From the NCBI RefSeq assembly GCF_028705895.1, contig NZ_JAQWCQ010000003.1:1-64000 (forward strand): a stretch of DNA of 64,000 nt, in the 5' to 3' direction. The notes beneath the pieces are model-generated. The model was not told the DNA's origin. It saw only the letters and a list, made by a program, of their open reading frames with translations, and made no database searches. The DNA comes from Massilibacteroides sp. Lineage in GTDB: Bacteria > Bacteroidota > Bacteroidia > Bacteroidales > Tannerellaceae. This document shows positions 51,470-62,418 of this stretch, in pieces. The position numbers and the translations under genes were made by a program. Numbering within the stretch: the stretch's first letter is position 1; every line of letters starts with the position of its first letter.

Positions 51470-53014
51470 TTATTCGATTATTTTCTTTAATAATGACTTC
51501 ATGCTTACTTTCTCAGTAATAATTGCATGAAGTTGGTCAATGCTGACACGTTCTTGTTCCATCGTATCACGGAAACGGATCGTCACGCAATTGTCTTTTA
51601 GGGTATCATGATCAACCGTTATACAATAAGGAGTGCCAATAGCATCCTGACGACGGTAACGCTTACCGATCGAGTCTTTTTCATCGTACTGACAACGGAA
51701 GTCGAAGCGCAACATATTGATAATTTCTTCGGCTTTTTCAGGCAGTCCGTCCTTCTTCACCAAAGGTAATACCGCCAATTTTATCGGAGCCAAAGCTGCC
51801 GGCAATTTCAATACAACACGAGTTTCTCCGTTTTCAAGAGTTTCTTCACAATAAGAACCGGCCATTACGCTAAGAAACATACGATCCACGCCGATAGATG
51901 TTTCAATCACATATGGGGTATAACTCTTATTTAGTTCGGGATCAAAATATTGCAATTTCTTGCCGGAATACTTCTCATGCTGACTCAAGTCGAAATCCGT
52001 ACGGCTATGAATACCTTCCACTTCTTTGAATCCAAAAGGCATTTCAAATTCGATATCCGTTGCTGCATTCGCATAATGGGCTAATTTATCGTGATCGTGA
52101 TAACGATATTTCTCATCACCTAAGCCAAGTGCTTTATGCCACTTCAGGCGTGTAGCCTTCCAACTTTCAAACCATTCCAATTCTTCACCCGGACGAACGA
52201 AAAACTGCATCTCCATTTGTTCAAATTCACGCATACGAAAAACGAACTGACGGGCTACGATCTCATTACGGAAAGCCTTCCCGATTTGTGCAATACCAAA
52301 CGGGATCTTCATACGACCTGTTTTCTGTACGTTCAAGTAGTTTACAAAGATACCTTGAGCCGTTTCCGGACGAAGATAGATTTTGGATGCACCTTCTGCC
52401 GTAGAGCCCATCTCAGTAGAGAACATCAGGTTGAACTGACGCACCTCTGTCCAGTTGCGGGTTCCGGATATCGGACATGCAATTTCGCAGTCTAAGATCA
52501 ACTGGCGTAAATCTTCAAAATTAGAGTCGTTCAGATCTTTTGCAAAACGAGCATGTATTTCGTCTCTTTTTGCCTGATTCTCCAATACCCGGGTATTTGT
52601 TGCACGAAATTGCGCTTCATCAAAAGCATCGCCAAATTTCTTTGCGGCCTTTGCCACTTCTTTATTTATCTTTTCGTCTATCTTTGCCAGATGGTCTTCA
52701 ATCAACACATCAGCACGATAGCGTTTCTTAGAATCTTTATTATCAATCAATGGATCATTGAATGCATCCACATGCCCTGAAGCCTTCCATATCGTCGGAT
52801 GCATAAAGATAGCAGAGTCTATCCCTACTACGTTTTCATGAAGCAACGTCATACTGTCCCACCAGTATTTCTTAATATTGTTCTTCAACTCCACTCCGTT
52901 TTGCCCATAGTCATAGACAGCCCCAAGACCATCATAAATCTCTGATGAGGGAAACACGAAACCATACTCTTTGCAGTGTGAGACTAACTTCTTAAAAACA
53001 TCTTCTTGTGCCAT
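51470..53014 (-). CDS. glyS: glycyl-tRNA synthetase (alpha2 type)
   Basis: A 514-residue class II synthetase. Motif 2 is in FRNEIVARQFVFRMREFEQME, and motif 3 is around VIETSIGVDRMFL. The C-terminal anticodon-binding domain begins near residue 410 (LAPIKLAVLPL). Length fits the dimeric eukaryote-like form used by Bacteroidota, rather than the tetrameric GlyQ/GlyS form. It is the first gene of a unit with the FKBP lipoprotein. Confidence 0.95.
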   Translation of the reverse strand: MAQEDVFKKLVSHCKEYGFVFPSSEIYDGLGAVYDYGQNGVELKNNIKKYWWDSMTLLHENVVGIDSAIFMHPTIWKASGHVDAFNDPLIDNKDSKKRYRADVLIEDHLAKIDEKINKEVAKAAKKFGDAFDEAQFRATNTRVLENQAKRDEIHARFAKDLNDSNFEDLRQLILDCEIACPISGTRNWTEVRQFNLMFSTEMGSTAEGASKIYLRPETAQGIFVNYLNVQKTGRMKIPFGIAQIGKAFRNEIVARQFVFRMREFEQMEMQFFVRPGEELEWFESWKATRLKWHKALGLGDEKYRYHDHDKLAHYANAATDIEFEMPFGFKEVEGIHSRTDFDLSQHEKYSGKKLQYFDPELNKSYTPYVIETSIGVDRMFLSVMAGSYCEETLENGETRVVLKLPAALAPIKLAVLPLVKKDGLPEKAEEIINMLRFDFRCQYDEKDSIGKRYRRQDAIGTPYCITVDHDTLKDNCVTIRFRDTMEQERVSIDQLHAIITEKVSMKSLLKKIIE

Positions 53015-53083
53015 ATTCGCGCAGTAGTTTAAAATATTCTTTCAATAAGGATACAAAGTAAATGATTTTTTTGGAAAACAGAC

Positions 53084-56014
53084 TTATTCCTTCAACAAGT
53101 CCTGCCATTCCTGATCTGTAAGACTTTGCAAAGGATCGTTTTCTGAAATAAAGGTTTCCGCCAAGACACACTTCCGCTCTTGTAAAGCCCGTATCTTTTC
53201 TTCAATTGTATCATTCGAAATGAAACGATAAACAAACACCTGCTTTCCTTGTCCAATGCGGTGCGCACGACTTTCCGCCTGCATCTCTGCTGCCGGATTC
53301 CACCAGGGATCAATGATAAAAACATAGTCGGCTTCCGTCAGATTTAAACCGACTCCACCGGCTTTAAGAGAAATAAAGAAAGCAGAAACAGCTGGATCGT
53401 TAGAAAAACGGGCTATTTCTTTTTCTCTGTCCGATGTTCCTCCGGTCAGCATAGCATATTCCCAACCCCGTTGTTTAAATTCGCCGCCCAATAAGTCGAG
53501 ATGGGTAACAAATGAAGAAAATATCAGCACTTTATGCCCTTCGCTCAACAACGTTTCGTACGTATCTATTATTTGCTCCATCTTCCCGGAGCTTCCGTCA
53601 TAATCAGAATAAAGCAATTTCGGATGATTCGCCAACTGACGTAACCGTAAAATTCCGTTCAGCGCTACAATCTTATTTCGCTTCCATTCATCAAGTAAAG
53701 AACTCCGAAGACTGTTCTTCTCTTTCTGATAGACCTCTTTCTGATCGGTTCCCATCTCGCAAAAGATTATTTCCTCCGTGAGAGGAGGCAATTCTGGTGC
53801 AACTTGTTGTTTGGTGCGCCTCAGGATAAAAGGCGAAATCAGTCGGAGCAACTTATCACGCATACGTGTATCACCCATCTTTGTGATTGGAGTAATAAAT
53901 TGATTTCTGAAGAAAGACTGCGAGCCTAAAAGTCCGGGATTGATAAAATTAAGCTGCGCCCAAAGATCTTTCAATGAATTTTCAATCGGAGTTCCGGTAA
54001 GCACAAATCGATGCTCGCTCCGGAGACGCATAACGGAATGATATGTTTGAGATTCAGGATTTTTAATGTATTGACTTTCATCTAAAACAACACATTTAAA
54101 TGGATATTTCTCCAACAGTTCAATATCCCTTCGTAATATACCATATGTAATCAATACACAATGATACCGATTAAATACCTGAGAAATATTCTTAGCCCGC
54201 CTTTCGGCCGTATATTCGTATAAACACAAAGTGCTGAATTTACGAATTTCCCGTCTCCAATTTGGCCGTAACGAGGTAGGCATAACAATAAGCGATGCTT
54301 GTTGCACTTCTATTGGTTTCAAATAGTCTGTTCCATCATCTGTCAGACTTATTTCATCTCCAAACAAAGACAACTGCCCTACCTGATCGATCTTTATCGG
54401 AAAGGTATCCATCTTCTCTTCATGAGGACCCGGATCGTAAAGATATTGCAGAAGCGTAATTGTCTGTAAGGTCTTACCCAATCCCATATCATCCGCTAAA
54501 CAGCCCCCTAGCTTATTCTTAGTCAGATGTGCTAACCAAGAAAAACCATCTTGCTGATAGGAACGTAATACGGCTTTTATCTTTGGAGGGACAAGAACAT
54601 TCTCCTTTTCAACATAATCTTTTTTGAAAGGGCTTGCATGCTGGAAAACCTTCTCGTCAATCATCCCGGCATGTATTTTCTTAACAATCACCTTGTCGTC
54701 TTCCGCTTCTCCCCACACAAACAAATCATTGTATTTCTCAAACCATTCATCGGGAAGTAAAGCCACTTTGCCATCAGGAAGAAGGTAGCGACGATCACCG
54801 TTGAGGATATTCTTTTTAAAACGAATGAAGGGAAACGAATACTCTCCGATCTGCACCATTATACGGACTTCGAACCAATCCATAGTGTCTGTTACTTCCT
54901 GCCTGACTTCAATTGGACCAATATAATAGGATATATCTGATACGGACTCAAAAGAAAACAACGTTTCTAACATTTCTTTATGTTGGCTAATCCAGTCAAC
55001 ATAAGCAAAATCAGACTCAAACTGATAATTACGGAACAAATTACCACTTTCATGCCGGAAGCCATTTTCAATTAAAAAATTAATACATTGTTGCTCCCAG
55101 TCTTTATCTCTTTGGAAATAAAAGATAGTCGGTTCTTCCGCTTTCTTTTCTAAATAAGGATACGTACGTTTCTTCTTCTCATACGGAGAAAACGAGTTCT
55201 TACCATAAAAAAACATTAATTCCAATCTCAATGTTTGCGCAAAATTCGAAAATAAACCCAAATGCGCTCTCTTTGCCGGATACTGCTCTACTAATCTAAA
55301 ACCGGAAACCTCAACAGGAAACTGTTCCATCAACGGGAGCACTATCTTTTCCAGATACCGCATCGTTTCAGAAGCAGGAGCTTCCACATATTTTTTTGTT
55401 AGAAATGGCGAAATTCGACCTGCACGAATACGATCAAAAACGAGTAGTTCCCTACCTATTAATAACAAAGCAGGTTCGACAGCAAGAACCATTAGCGGGC
55501 GTTCGTTTTGAAGCTGTATAGTCCTTCCGTCCAAAGAACAATGCAAACCATAACGAAAATAATGATCTGTTGCTTCGCAGGCAAAAGAAACTTCGACATT
55601 ACTTGTTGCTAATGACACCAAATGATGATCATATAACAGATCAGCCCCCATATCTTTCATATAAAGAGGAATACCTTCCGCTCTGATCAAAGCAATAATA
55701 TCCTGATGCCTTTTCTCTATATAAGGACGAATATTTTCATTCAATACCTTTTCAGACATTTTATGAAAAAAATCAGCCAGAGTACGCTCCTTTGAAAATG
55801 CCTTCATCAGCGTTCTCTCCGTATAGCCTTGAGCTAAGGAGATAATCTTCCTCTCCCCCTTACTTATCGCTCTTTCCTGTTTTGACTTGACTGTTGCATT
55901 CTCATCCGTCATAATAACCTTATCTGAAACCCTATGCGCAAAATAAGGAATCAATAAGGGTCCCAAAACCGGATGATTACTAATTGTTACAACAAACAAG
56001 TTGTCCGTATCCAT
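53084..56014 (-). CDS. SNF2-family DNA-dependent ATPase
   Basis: A 976-residue protein. The N-terminal 480 residues are unlike standard domains. The ATPase follows: GGCLADDMGLGKTLQTI with K514, motif II DESQ in CVVLDESQYIKN (in place of DEAH), LTGTPIENSLKDLW. The second RecA lobe has SLKAGGVGLNLTEADYVFI and SRAHRIGQGKQVFVY. It moves along double-stranded DNA and may alter protein-DNA contacts. No nuclease domain is fused. Neighbours give no clue to its target. Confidence 0.9.
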   Translation of the reverse strand: MDTDNLFVVTISNHPVLGPLLIPYFAHRVSDKVIMTDENATVKSKQERAISKGERKIISLAQGYTERTLMKAFSKERTLADFFHKMSEKVLNENIRPYIEKRHQDIIALIRAEGIPLYMKDMGADLLYDHHLVSLATSNVEVSFACEATDHYFRYGLHCSLDGRTIQLQNERPLMVLAVEPALLLIGRELLVFDRIRAGRISPFLTKKYVEAPASETMRYLEKIVLPLMEQFPVEVSGFRLVEQYPAKRAHLGLFSNFAQTLRLELMFFYGKNSFSPYEKKKRTYPYLEKKAEEPTIFYFQRDKDWEQQCINFLIENGFRHESGNLFRNYQFESDFAYVDWISQHKEMLETLFSFESVSDISYYIGPIEVRQEVTDTMDWFEVRIMVQIGEYSFPFIRFKKNILNGDRRYLLPDGKVALLPDEWFEKYNDLFVWGEAEDDKVIVKKIHAGMIDEKVFQHASPFKKDYVEKENVLVPPKIKAVLRSYQQDGFSWLAHLTKNKLGGCLADDMGLGKTLQTITLLQYLYDPGPHEEKMDTFPIKIDQVGQLSLFGDEISLTDDGTDYLKPIEVQQASLIVMPTSLRPNWRREIRKFSTLCLYEYTAERRAKNISQVFNRYHCVLITYGILRRDIELLEKYPFKCVVLDESQYIKNPESQTYHSVMRLRSEHRFVLTGTPIENSLKDLWAQLNFINPGLLGSQSFFRNQFITPITKMGDTRMRDKLLRLISPFILRRTKQQVAPELPPLTEEIIFCEMGTDQKEVYQKEKNSLRSSLLDEWKRNKIVALNGILRLRQLANHPKLLYSDYDGSSGKMEQIIDTYETLLSEGHKVLIFSSFVTHLDLLGGEFKQRGWEYAMLTGGTSDREKEIARFSNDPAVSAFFISLKAGGVGLNLTEADYVFIIDPWWNPAAEMQAESRAHRIGQGKQVFVYRFISNDTIEEKIRALQERKCVLAETFISENDPLQSLTDQEWQDLLKE

Positions 56015-56111
56015 AAAGTCATTTTTAATATAACCAACAAAGATAGCCTATCCTGACAAGAAGTAAAGAAGGTTTCAAAAAAAAACTACTCGAACGAAAA
56101 ACTAAAAACCG

Positions 56112-56119
56112 TAACTTTG
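56112..56119 (+). promoter_or_regulatory. -7 box of pdxB
   Basis: TAACTTTG matches TAnnTTTG, 28 bp before the pdxB ATG; no clear -33 element. Confidence 0.5.
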
Positions 56120-56147
56120 ACAGCAAGTAGAGACTATAACAAAGAGA

Positions 56148-57257
56148 ATGAAAATAATAGCTGACAATACAATCCCTTTCCTAAAAGGAATTCCGGAAGA
56201 ATTTGCAGAAGTAACGTATCTTACTTCAGAAGAGTTTTCTCCGGAGACAATCAAGAATGCAGATGCACTAATCGTACGCAGTATTGATAAATGTACCCGT
56301 GAATTATTAGAAGGTAGTTGCGTAAAACTAATTACTACCGCTACAATTGGATTTGATCATATTGACACCGCCTATTGCAATGAAGCCGGGATTACATGGC
56401 GTAATGCGCCGGGATGCAATGCCGTTTCGGTATCACAATATGTAATTGCGTCTCTATTTGCAGTTTCTCTACGTAAAAATGAATCTTTAAAAGATAAAAC
56501 AATCGGTATTATCGGCGTTGGCCATGTCGGAAAGGAAATAGAAAAACGTTGTTTGGCCTTAGGAATGCACGTCCTTCGGAACGACCCTCCTCGTGCTGCT
56601 CAAGAAGGAGAACAAGGATTTGTATCGTTAGACGAAATAGCTCATAAAGCCGATATAATAACCGTACATACCCCTTTAGAGAGAAAAGGGAAATATGCCA
56701 CCTTTCATTTAGCCAATGAAGAGTTCTTTTCCAAATTAAAAAGAAAGCCCTGGTTTGTGAATGCAGCGCGAGGAAGTATCCATGATACCTCAGCCCTATT
56801 ACAAGCAAAAGAGAAAGGATTAATCAGCGAACTCATTTTAGATTGTTGGGAAAACGAGCCTTCGATTAACCCGGAGTTACTTCAGATTGCAGCCATTGCA
56901 ACTCCTCATATAGCCGGATTCTCGGCAGATGGAAAAGCAAATGCAACGCGAGCCTGTCTCGAACATATTTCTTCCTTCTTTAACATTCCGAATGTACGAA
57001 TAGCAGACGTGCTTCCGCCACCACCGGCAGAACCCACCATTAATCTCGAAAGATTTCAAAAGAATCGAATAGAACAAGCTGTTTTTCACAGTTTCAATCC
57101 GGATAAGATCGACAAATCCCTTCGGAATGCCCCCCCCAAATTCGAATGGTTTCGTGCGAATTATTCTCACCCGAGAGAATTCTCTGCTTATACGATTATA
57201 AAAGCTACCCCCGAAGAACGTTTGTTGTTAGAAAGATTAGGATATCTTTGCGAATAG
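56148..57257 (+). CDS. pdxB: 4-phosphoerythronate dehydrogenase
   Basis: A 369-residue NAD-dependent enzyme of pyridoxal phosphate synthesis. NAD loop GIIGVGHVGKEIEKR, then HTPLERKGKYATFHL and NAARGSIHDTSALL, as in the D-2-hydroxyacid dehydrogenase family; the C-terminal about 90 residues form the PdxB dimerisation region. It is 14 bp upstream of the ECF sigma gene, possibly by chance. Confidence 0.92.
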   Translation: MKIIADNTIPFLKGIPEEFAEVTYLTSEEFSPETIKNADALIVRSIDKCTRELLEGSCVKLITTATIGFDHIDTAYCNEAGITWRNAPGCNAVSVSQYVIASLFAVSLRKNESLKDKTIGIIGVGHVGKEIEKRCLALGMHVLRNDPPRAAQEGEQGFVSLDEIAHKADIITVHTPLERKGKYATFHLANEEFFSKLKRKPWFVNAARGSIHDTSALLQAKEKGLISELILDCWENEPSINPELLQIAAIATPHIAGFSADGKANATRACLEHISSFFNIPNVRIADVLPPPPAEPTINLERFQKNRIEQAVFHSFNPDKIDKSLRNAPPKFEWFRANYSHPREFSAYTIIKATPEERLLLERLGYLCE

Positions 57258-57271
57258 GATAATTATTAGAC

Positions 57272-57844
57272 ATGAAAGAGCAAAAGAACATATCTAAAAT
57301 TGATCAGATTTATTCTGAATACAAAGAACGTTATATTCGTTTTGCCTTATCCTATGTAAGAGATAAAGATACGGCAGAAGATATGGTAATGGAAGCTATT
57401 CTGTATTATTGGGAAAATAGAGCTTCTTTGACAGACGTTAAAAATATCCCTCTCTACATCCTCACAGTTATAAAAAACAAATGCTTAAATTATCTTCAAA
57501 GGCTAAGAAGCTGGAATGATCTATCAGACAAAATCCTGACAGATCAGGAATGGGATTTGAAAATGCGCATTTCTTCTCTCTCGTCTTGCGATCCGGCAAT
57601 GTTATTTTGTGATGAAGTACAGGTCTTACTAAGAAAAGCCATAGGTGAACTTCCTGAGAAAACAAGAGCAATTTTCTTATTAAGTCGTGAAGACGAAAAA
57701 AGTTACAAAGAGATAGCAGAGATTACAGGTCTTTCAGTAAAGAGTGTAGAATTTCATATCAGCAAAGCATTAACTCATTTACGCCAACGTTTAAAAGACT
57801 ACTTACCTTTGTTATTACCAGTCTTTGACTTTTTCTACAATTAA
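57272..57844 (+). CDS. FecI-like ECF sigma factor (Bacteroides family)
   Basis: A 190-residue sigma factor. Region 2: YVRDKDTAEDMVMEAILYYW, region 4: RAIFLLSREDEKSYKEIAEI, then SVKSVEFHISKALTHLRQR. This is the 'sigma-70 factor' type paired with FecR in Bacteroidota. It is followed 129 bp on by the FecR gene and then SusC, a transenvelope control chain. Confidence 0.9.
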   Translation: MKEQKNISKIDQIYSEYKERYIRFALSYVRDKDTAEDMVMEAILYYWENRASLTDVKNIPLYILTVIKNKCLNYLQRLRSWNDLSDKILTDQEWDLKMRISSLSSCDPAMLFCDEVQVLLRKAIGELPEKTRAIFLLSREDEKSYKEIAEITGLSVKSVEFHISKALTHLRQRLKDYLPLLLPVFDFFYN

Positions 57845-57973
57845 CAAACTCTCCTCTCCGTCCTTTTTCTAAGACGCAAGTGTAATTTTCTTTGTAAAAG
57901 GAATAAAAAGCATTTTTCCATTAGGGTAAACTGTTAGTTATTTGCCTTTTTATATGTAGCATCAAAATAGAAT

Positions 57974-58903
57974 ATGGAAAGAGAGAAACTATATAAGGTT
58001 TTTAAAGGAACTTTTTCTACCAGCGAATTAAGAGAAGTCAGACGTTGGACGGAAGAGCATCCGGATAATACGGAAAGATATATAAAGGAAAGACAGCTCT
58101 TCGATGCTATACAATTTGCTAATATATCTCATGAAAAAGAGAAGAAAAGAACAATTAAACTTTCTCTACTTATAACAAAGGTTGCCATTATTACGCTAAT
58201 TTTTGGATTAGGCTACATGAGTAATTTTGTCATGATAAAAAAAGAAACAAATGAGACAGCAATGAATACTATTACTGTCCCTGCTGGACAAAGCATTAGC
58301 CTCACATTATCAGATAGTACTAAAGTTTGGCTAAACTCACGAACAAAATTTTCTTATCCGTCTTCTTTTGCTGAAGGGAACCGTGAGGTCTTTCTTGAAG
58401 GTGAAGCTTTTTTTTCTGTAAAAAAGAAACGCAACAATATGAACTTTACGGTCAGAACTAATCAATGCGACATAGAAGTATTAGGCACTGAATTTAATGT
58501 AGAAACTTACAAAGAAACAAATATTTTTTCTACGGCCTTAATGAAAGGTTCTTTGAAAATTATAGATAAAGAAAAAAAAGACCGTTCAATTATGCTTTCT
58601 CCCAACAATATTGCTTCTGTCGTGAACGGAAATATAAAAATAAGTCCGATAAGTGATTTTGATTTATATCGATGGAAAGAAGGTTTGATTTGTTTTAAAG
58701 AAACAGAATTCCAACAATTAATAAAACGATTAGAAAGGTGTTATGACGTTAGGATTGAAATACGAAATACAGCAGTGAAAACTCAAAAATTTAATGGAAA
58801 ATTCAGAATATCGGATGGTTTGGATATCATTCTAAGAGTTTTACAAACAGACTCCAATTTTAAAATCATGCGACAAAGCAATGAATCATATATTATTAAT
58901 TAA
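57974..58903 (+). CDS. FecR-family anti-sigma factor
   Basis: A 309-residue single-pass protein (membrane helix at about residues 58-78). The periplasmic FecR domain contains AGQSISLTLSDSTKVWLNSR and VFLEGEAFFSVKK; the C-terminal DUF4974 part holds CFKETEFQQLIKRLERCYDV. It transmits the signal from the SusC STN domain to the sigma factor. Confidence 0.92.
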   Translation: MEREKLYKVFKGTFSTSELREVRRWTEEHPDNTERYIKERQLFDAIQFANISHEKEKKRTIKLSLLITKVAIITLIFGLGYMSNFVMIKKETNETAMNTITVPAGQSISLTLSDSTKVWLNSRTKFSYPSSFAEGNREVFLEGEAFFSVKKKRNNMNFTVRTNQCDIEVLGTEFNVETYKETNIFSTALMKGSLKIIDKEKKDRSIMLSPNNIASVVNGNIKISPISDFDLYRWKEGLICFKETEFQQLIKRLERCYDVRIEIRNTAVKTQKFNGKFRISDGLDIILRVLQTDSNFKIMRQSNESYIIN

Positions 58904-58991
58904 AAGAAACCGCCTATGTAATATAATCTTGTTAACCTAAAAACTATTGATGCTGATGGCATCTATATACTATTTATTAATATTAAATCAA

Positions 58992-61900
58992 ATGATTATG
59001 AAAATAAAACCCTCATTAACAAACTTCAGGTTAAGTCTGAATAGAAAACTTATTATGGTATGTTTTCTGTTTTTATCTACAATTCTCAACATCAAAGGAT
59101 TCCCGATATTCGCTGAGAATAATAATTCTCAGAATGTCAAAATCTCTTTAAACAAAGAAAATACGAAACTCGAAAATATATTAAACGACATCGAAACACA
59201 AACAGATTTTTTGTTTGTTTACCATAACGATGTAAACCTAGATAAGAAAGTATCCATACGTGCAAAAAACAAAACTATTTTTGAGATTTTAGATCAGTTA
59301 TTTGATGAGTCAATAAAATACTCGATAGAAAATTCATATGTTATCTTATCAACAAATACTGATATAAAAAACAGAGATATTCTTTCTACTACAAAAAGCC
59401 AAGAAAAAAAAGTCACAGGGATCATTTTAGATAGCTACAATGAGCCCATAATTGGGGCTAATGTTGTAGAAAAAGGAACGACAAATGGGACTATTAGCGA
59501 CATAAACGGAATATTTAATCTTATCCTTCAAACAAATAACCCAACTCTTGTTATCTCATATATAGGTTTTAAAACACAGGAAGTCCGCATTGGGAATGAA
59601 GAAAATCTAACCATTAAGCTGACGGAAGACACAGAAACCTTAGAAGAGGTTGTTGTTGTTGGGTATGGAGTACAAAAACGGGCTTCAGTAACCGGGTCGG
59701 TTGCTTCCTTACAGAGTAAAGACATCGCTACTGTTAAAACACCGAACGTTACGAACACATTAGCAGGAAAACTCCCAGGACTACGTGCCGTACAACGAAG
59801 CGGTGCTCCGGGTGATGATGCGGCCTCAATTGATATTCGTGGTTTTGGAAATGCTCTTGTTATTGTAGATGGTGTAGAGCGTGACTTTACATTAATTGAC
59901 GCGAATGACATTGAGTCAATCAGTGTTCTGAAAGATGCTTCTGCTTCAGTATATGGATTCAAGGGAGCAAACGGAGTAATTCTTGTTACCACTAAGAAAG
60001 GTGAAATAGGAAAACCCAAAATCAATTATTCAGGATATTATGGGCTACAAAGTATTACCCGTTATCCAGAACTTCTGAATGGGTATGAATACGCTATGCT
60101 ATACAATGAGGCACAACAAAATGTTGGTGTAGCTGCACCTTATTCAAACGAACAGTTAGAACAATACAAGCAGGGTATCGGAACGACAGACTGGTATGAC
60201 GAAGTAATACGAGGCACAATTCCTCAAATGTACCATAATTTGAATGTATCAGGAGGCTCAGAGAAAGTCAAATATTATTTTTCTTTAGGATACACCGATC
60301 AAGAGGGAATGTATAAATCAAAAGATTATACTTATTCTAAATACAATGTAAGATCAAACATCAGTGCTGAAATTGTTAAAGGATTTACGGTGGATTTACA
60401 ATTAGGAGGTTGGTTTGATAGTAGGAATAAACCATACGAAGCAGAACCTCTGACCAGAAGTATCCAAATGGCCAAGCCTGTTTTCTCTATTTATGCGAAT
60501 GACAATGAAAACTATTGGTCAAACCCCGGAGACAAAGGTAATCCCGTTCATCTTTCAGATATAGACAATGTAGGTTATGACCGCAGAGACCGCAGGGAGT
60601 TTAACGGATCAATTGCTTTAAACTGGCAAATACCTTGGGTCGAAGGACTTTCTGCAAAAGCATTGTTCGCTTATGACTACAATAATAACTATGTAAAGAA
60701 ATGGTATAAAGAGTATTACGAATACGTATATAATGAAAGTACTGAAGAGTACAAAACTCAGGCAAGTCATACGATATCTGAACTTACGACAGAATTCAAA
60801 AATTATTTCAAGCCTAACGTACAAACATCTGTTAATTATGCCAGGACTTTTAATGGGAAACATAATATTAACGCATTAGCTTTATTTGAGTCATATAATG
60901 ACAGAACAGACAATGCTATGGCTTATAGACAGTTTGCAATTGGAGCTATTGATCAGATCGATGCAGGAGATAAGTTAAATATGAATAATGGAGGGACAGC
61001 TAAAGTTTCTGCTCACGCAGGTTTGGTTGGTCGGTTAAACTATGCATATGACAATAGATATATGGCAGAGGTTAGCTTCCGTTATGATGGTTCATATAAA
61101 TTCAGTCCGGATAAACGTTGGGGATTCTTTCCTGCATTATCTTTAGGATGGCGGGCTTCGGAAGAACAATTCTTTAAGGATGCATTACCTATGGTCGAGA
61201 ACTTCAAACTAAGAGGATCAATCGGTAAAATAGGTGATGAAGGAGACTTTGATGCTTATCAGTATCTAACAGGGTACACCTATCCTAATAATAGCTACGT
61301 ACTTGGTTCGTCAGGACTAACAAATGGTGCAGCCGATAGAGGCATGCCTAATACAAACCTGACATGGTATAAATCTACTACATATAATGTCGGATTTGAG
61401 ACTTCTGTTTTACAAGGAAAATTTAATGCCGAATTTGATTATTTTGTTCGCAAAAGGGATGGATTGCTCGCTACTCGCATATTAACATTACCTACGACCT
61501 TCGGCCAAGCTTTACCTCAGGAGAATCTCAATTCCGACAGAACAAAGGGCTTTGAAATTGTAATTGGACATAGAAACAAAATCAACGATTTCACTTATGA
61601 AATTAAAGCAAACTTCTCTTCTACAAGACAATACAATGATTATATCGAACGTGCAGAATCCTCCAATATGTATGATAACTGGAAAAACAACTCGAATGAC
61701 AGATATAAAGACATTAAATGGGGTAAAAAATATATCGGACAATTCCAAAGTTTTGACGAAATATTAAATGCTCCTGTTCAGGATGGCAATGGTAATAAGT
61801 CGTTATTGCCGGGAGACTTACAATTCGAAGATGTAAACAATGATGGAATCATTGACGATAAAGACAATCTTCCTATCGGATATAGTAGTAGTCCTCGAAT

Positions 61901-62405
61901 GTATTACGGCATCAATCTATATGGAGCATATAAAGGTTTCGACTTAACCATATTCTTCCAAGGAGCTGCTGGTCATAGTGTATTTATGGGTGGAGACCTT
62001 ATGGATCCATTTATTCAGCAAGGATTAGGAAATGGTCTTGCCATGTGGCTTGATCGTTGGCATAGAGAAGATCCCACAGATATGAACAGTAAATGGATAC
62101 CTGGATATATGCCGGCTCTACGACCAACAGGATATCAAAACAACACACAAAACAGTACATGGACTTTACAAAAAGCCGACTATTTAAGACTAAAAACTCT
62201 TGAAATCGGTTATACTCTCCCGAAATCAGTTCTCTCTAAACTTTCTATTGAGGCGTTAAGAGTATATGTAAATAGTTTCAACCCTTTGACTTTTACCAAC
62301 CGAACAGGTATCATGAAGTATATGGACCCTGAAAATGATAATTCATCTTTACGCTATTACCCTCAGATGAAATCTTTCAATTTTGGAGTAAGTCTTACAT
62401 TTTAA
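58992..62405 (+). CDS. SusC/RagA TonB-dependent receptor with STN domain
   Basis: A 1137-residue outer-membrane protein (start at 58992; the frame is open from 58947). After the signal peptide comes the STN domain (about residues 50-115), then the carboxypeptidase-like domain (VTGIILDSYNEPIIGANVVE), then the plug with LEEVVVVGYGVQKRASVTGS. The beta-barrel fills the rest, ending FNFGVSLTF. The STN domain contacts FecR, so uptake and induction are linked. Substrate not visible. Confidence 0.93.
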   Translation: MIMKIKPSLTNFRLSLNRKLIMVCFLFLSTILNIKGFPIFAENNNSQNVKISLNKENTKLENILNDIETQTDFLFVYHNDVNLDKKVSIRAKNKTIFEILDQLFDESIKYSIENSYVILSTNTDIKNRDILSTTKSQEKKVTGIILDSYNEPIIGANVVEKGTTNGTISDINGIFNLILQTNNPTLVISYIGFKTQEVRIGNEENLTIKLTEDTETLEEVVVVGYGVQKRASVTGSVASLQSKDIATVKTPNVTNTLAGKLPGLRAVQRSGAPGDDAASIDIRGFGNALVIVDGVERDFTLIDANDIESISVLKDASASVYGFKGANGVILVTTKKGEIGKPKINYSGYYGLQSITRYPELLNGYEYAMLYNEAQQNVGVAAPYSNEQLEQYKQGIGTTDWYDEVIRGTIPQMYHNLNVSGGSEKVKYYFSLGYTDQEGMYKSKDYTYSKYNVRSNISAEIVKGFTVDLQLGGWFDSRNKPYEAEPLTRSIQMAKPVFSIYANDNENYWSNPGDKGNPVHLSDIDNVGYDRRDRREFNGSIALNWQIPWVEGLSAKALFAYDYNNNYVKKWYKEYYEYVYNESTEEYKTQASHTISELTTEFKNYFKPNVQTSVNYARTFNGKHNINALALFESYNDRTDNAMAYRQFAIGAIDQIDAGDKLNMNNGGTAKVSAHAGLVGRLNYAYDNRYMAEVSFRYDGSYKFSPDKRWGFFPALSLGWRASEEQFFKDALPMVENFKLRGSIGKIGDEGDFDAYQYLTGYTYPNNSYVLGSSGLTNGAADRGMPNTNLTWYKSTTYNVGFETSVLQGKFNAEFDYFVRKRDGLLATRILTLPTTFGQALPQENLNSDRTKGFEIVIGHRNKINDFTYEIKANFSSTRQYNDYIERAESSNMYDNWKNNSNDRYKDIKWGKKYIGQFQSFDEILNAPVQDGNGNKSLLPGDLQFEDVNNDGIIDDKDNLPIGYSSSPRMYYGINLYGAYKGFDLTIFFQGAAGHSVFMGGDLMDPFIQQGLGNGLAMWLDRWHREDPTDMNSKWIPGYMPALRPTGYQNNTQNSTWTLQKADYLRLKTLEIGYTLPKSVLSKLSIEALRVYVNSFNPLTFTNRTGIMKYMDPENDNSSLRYYPQMKSFNFGVSLTF

Positions 62406-62418
62406 ACACGACAAACGT

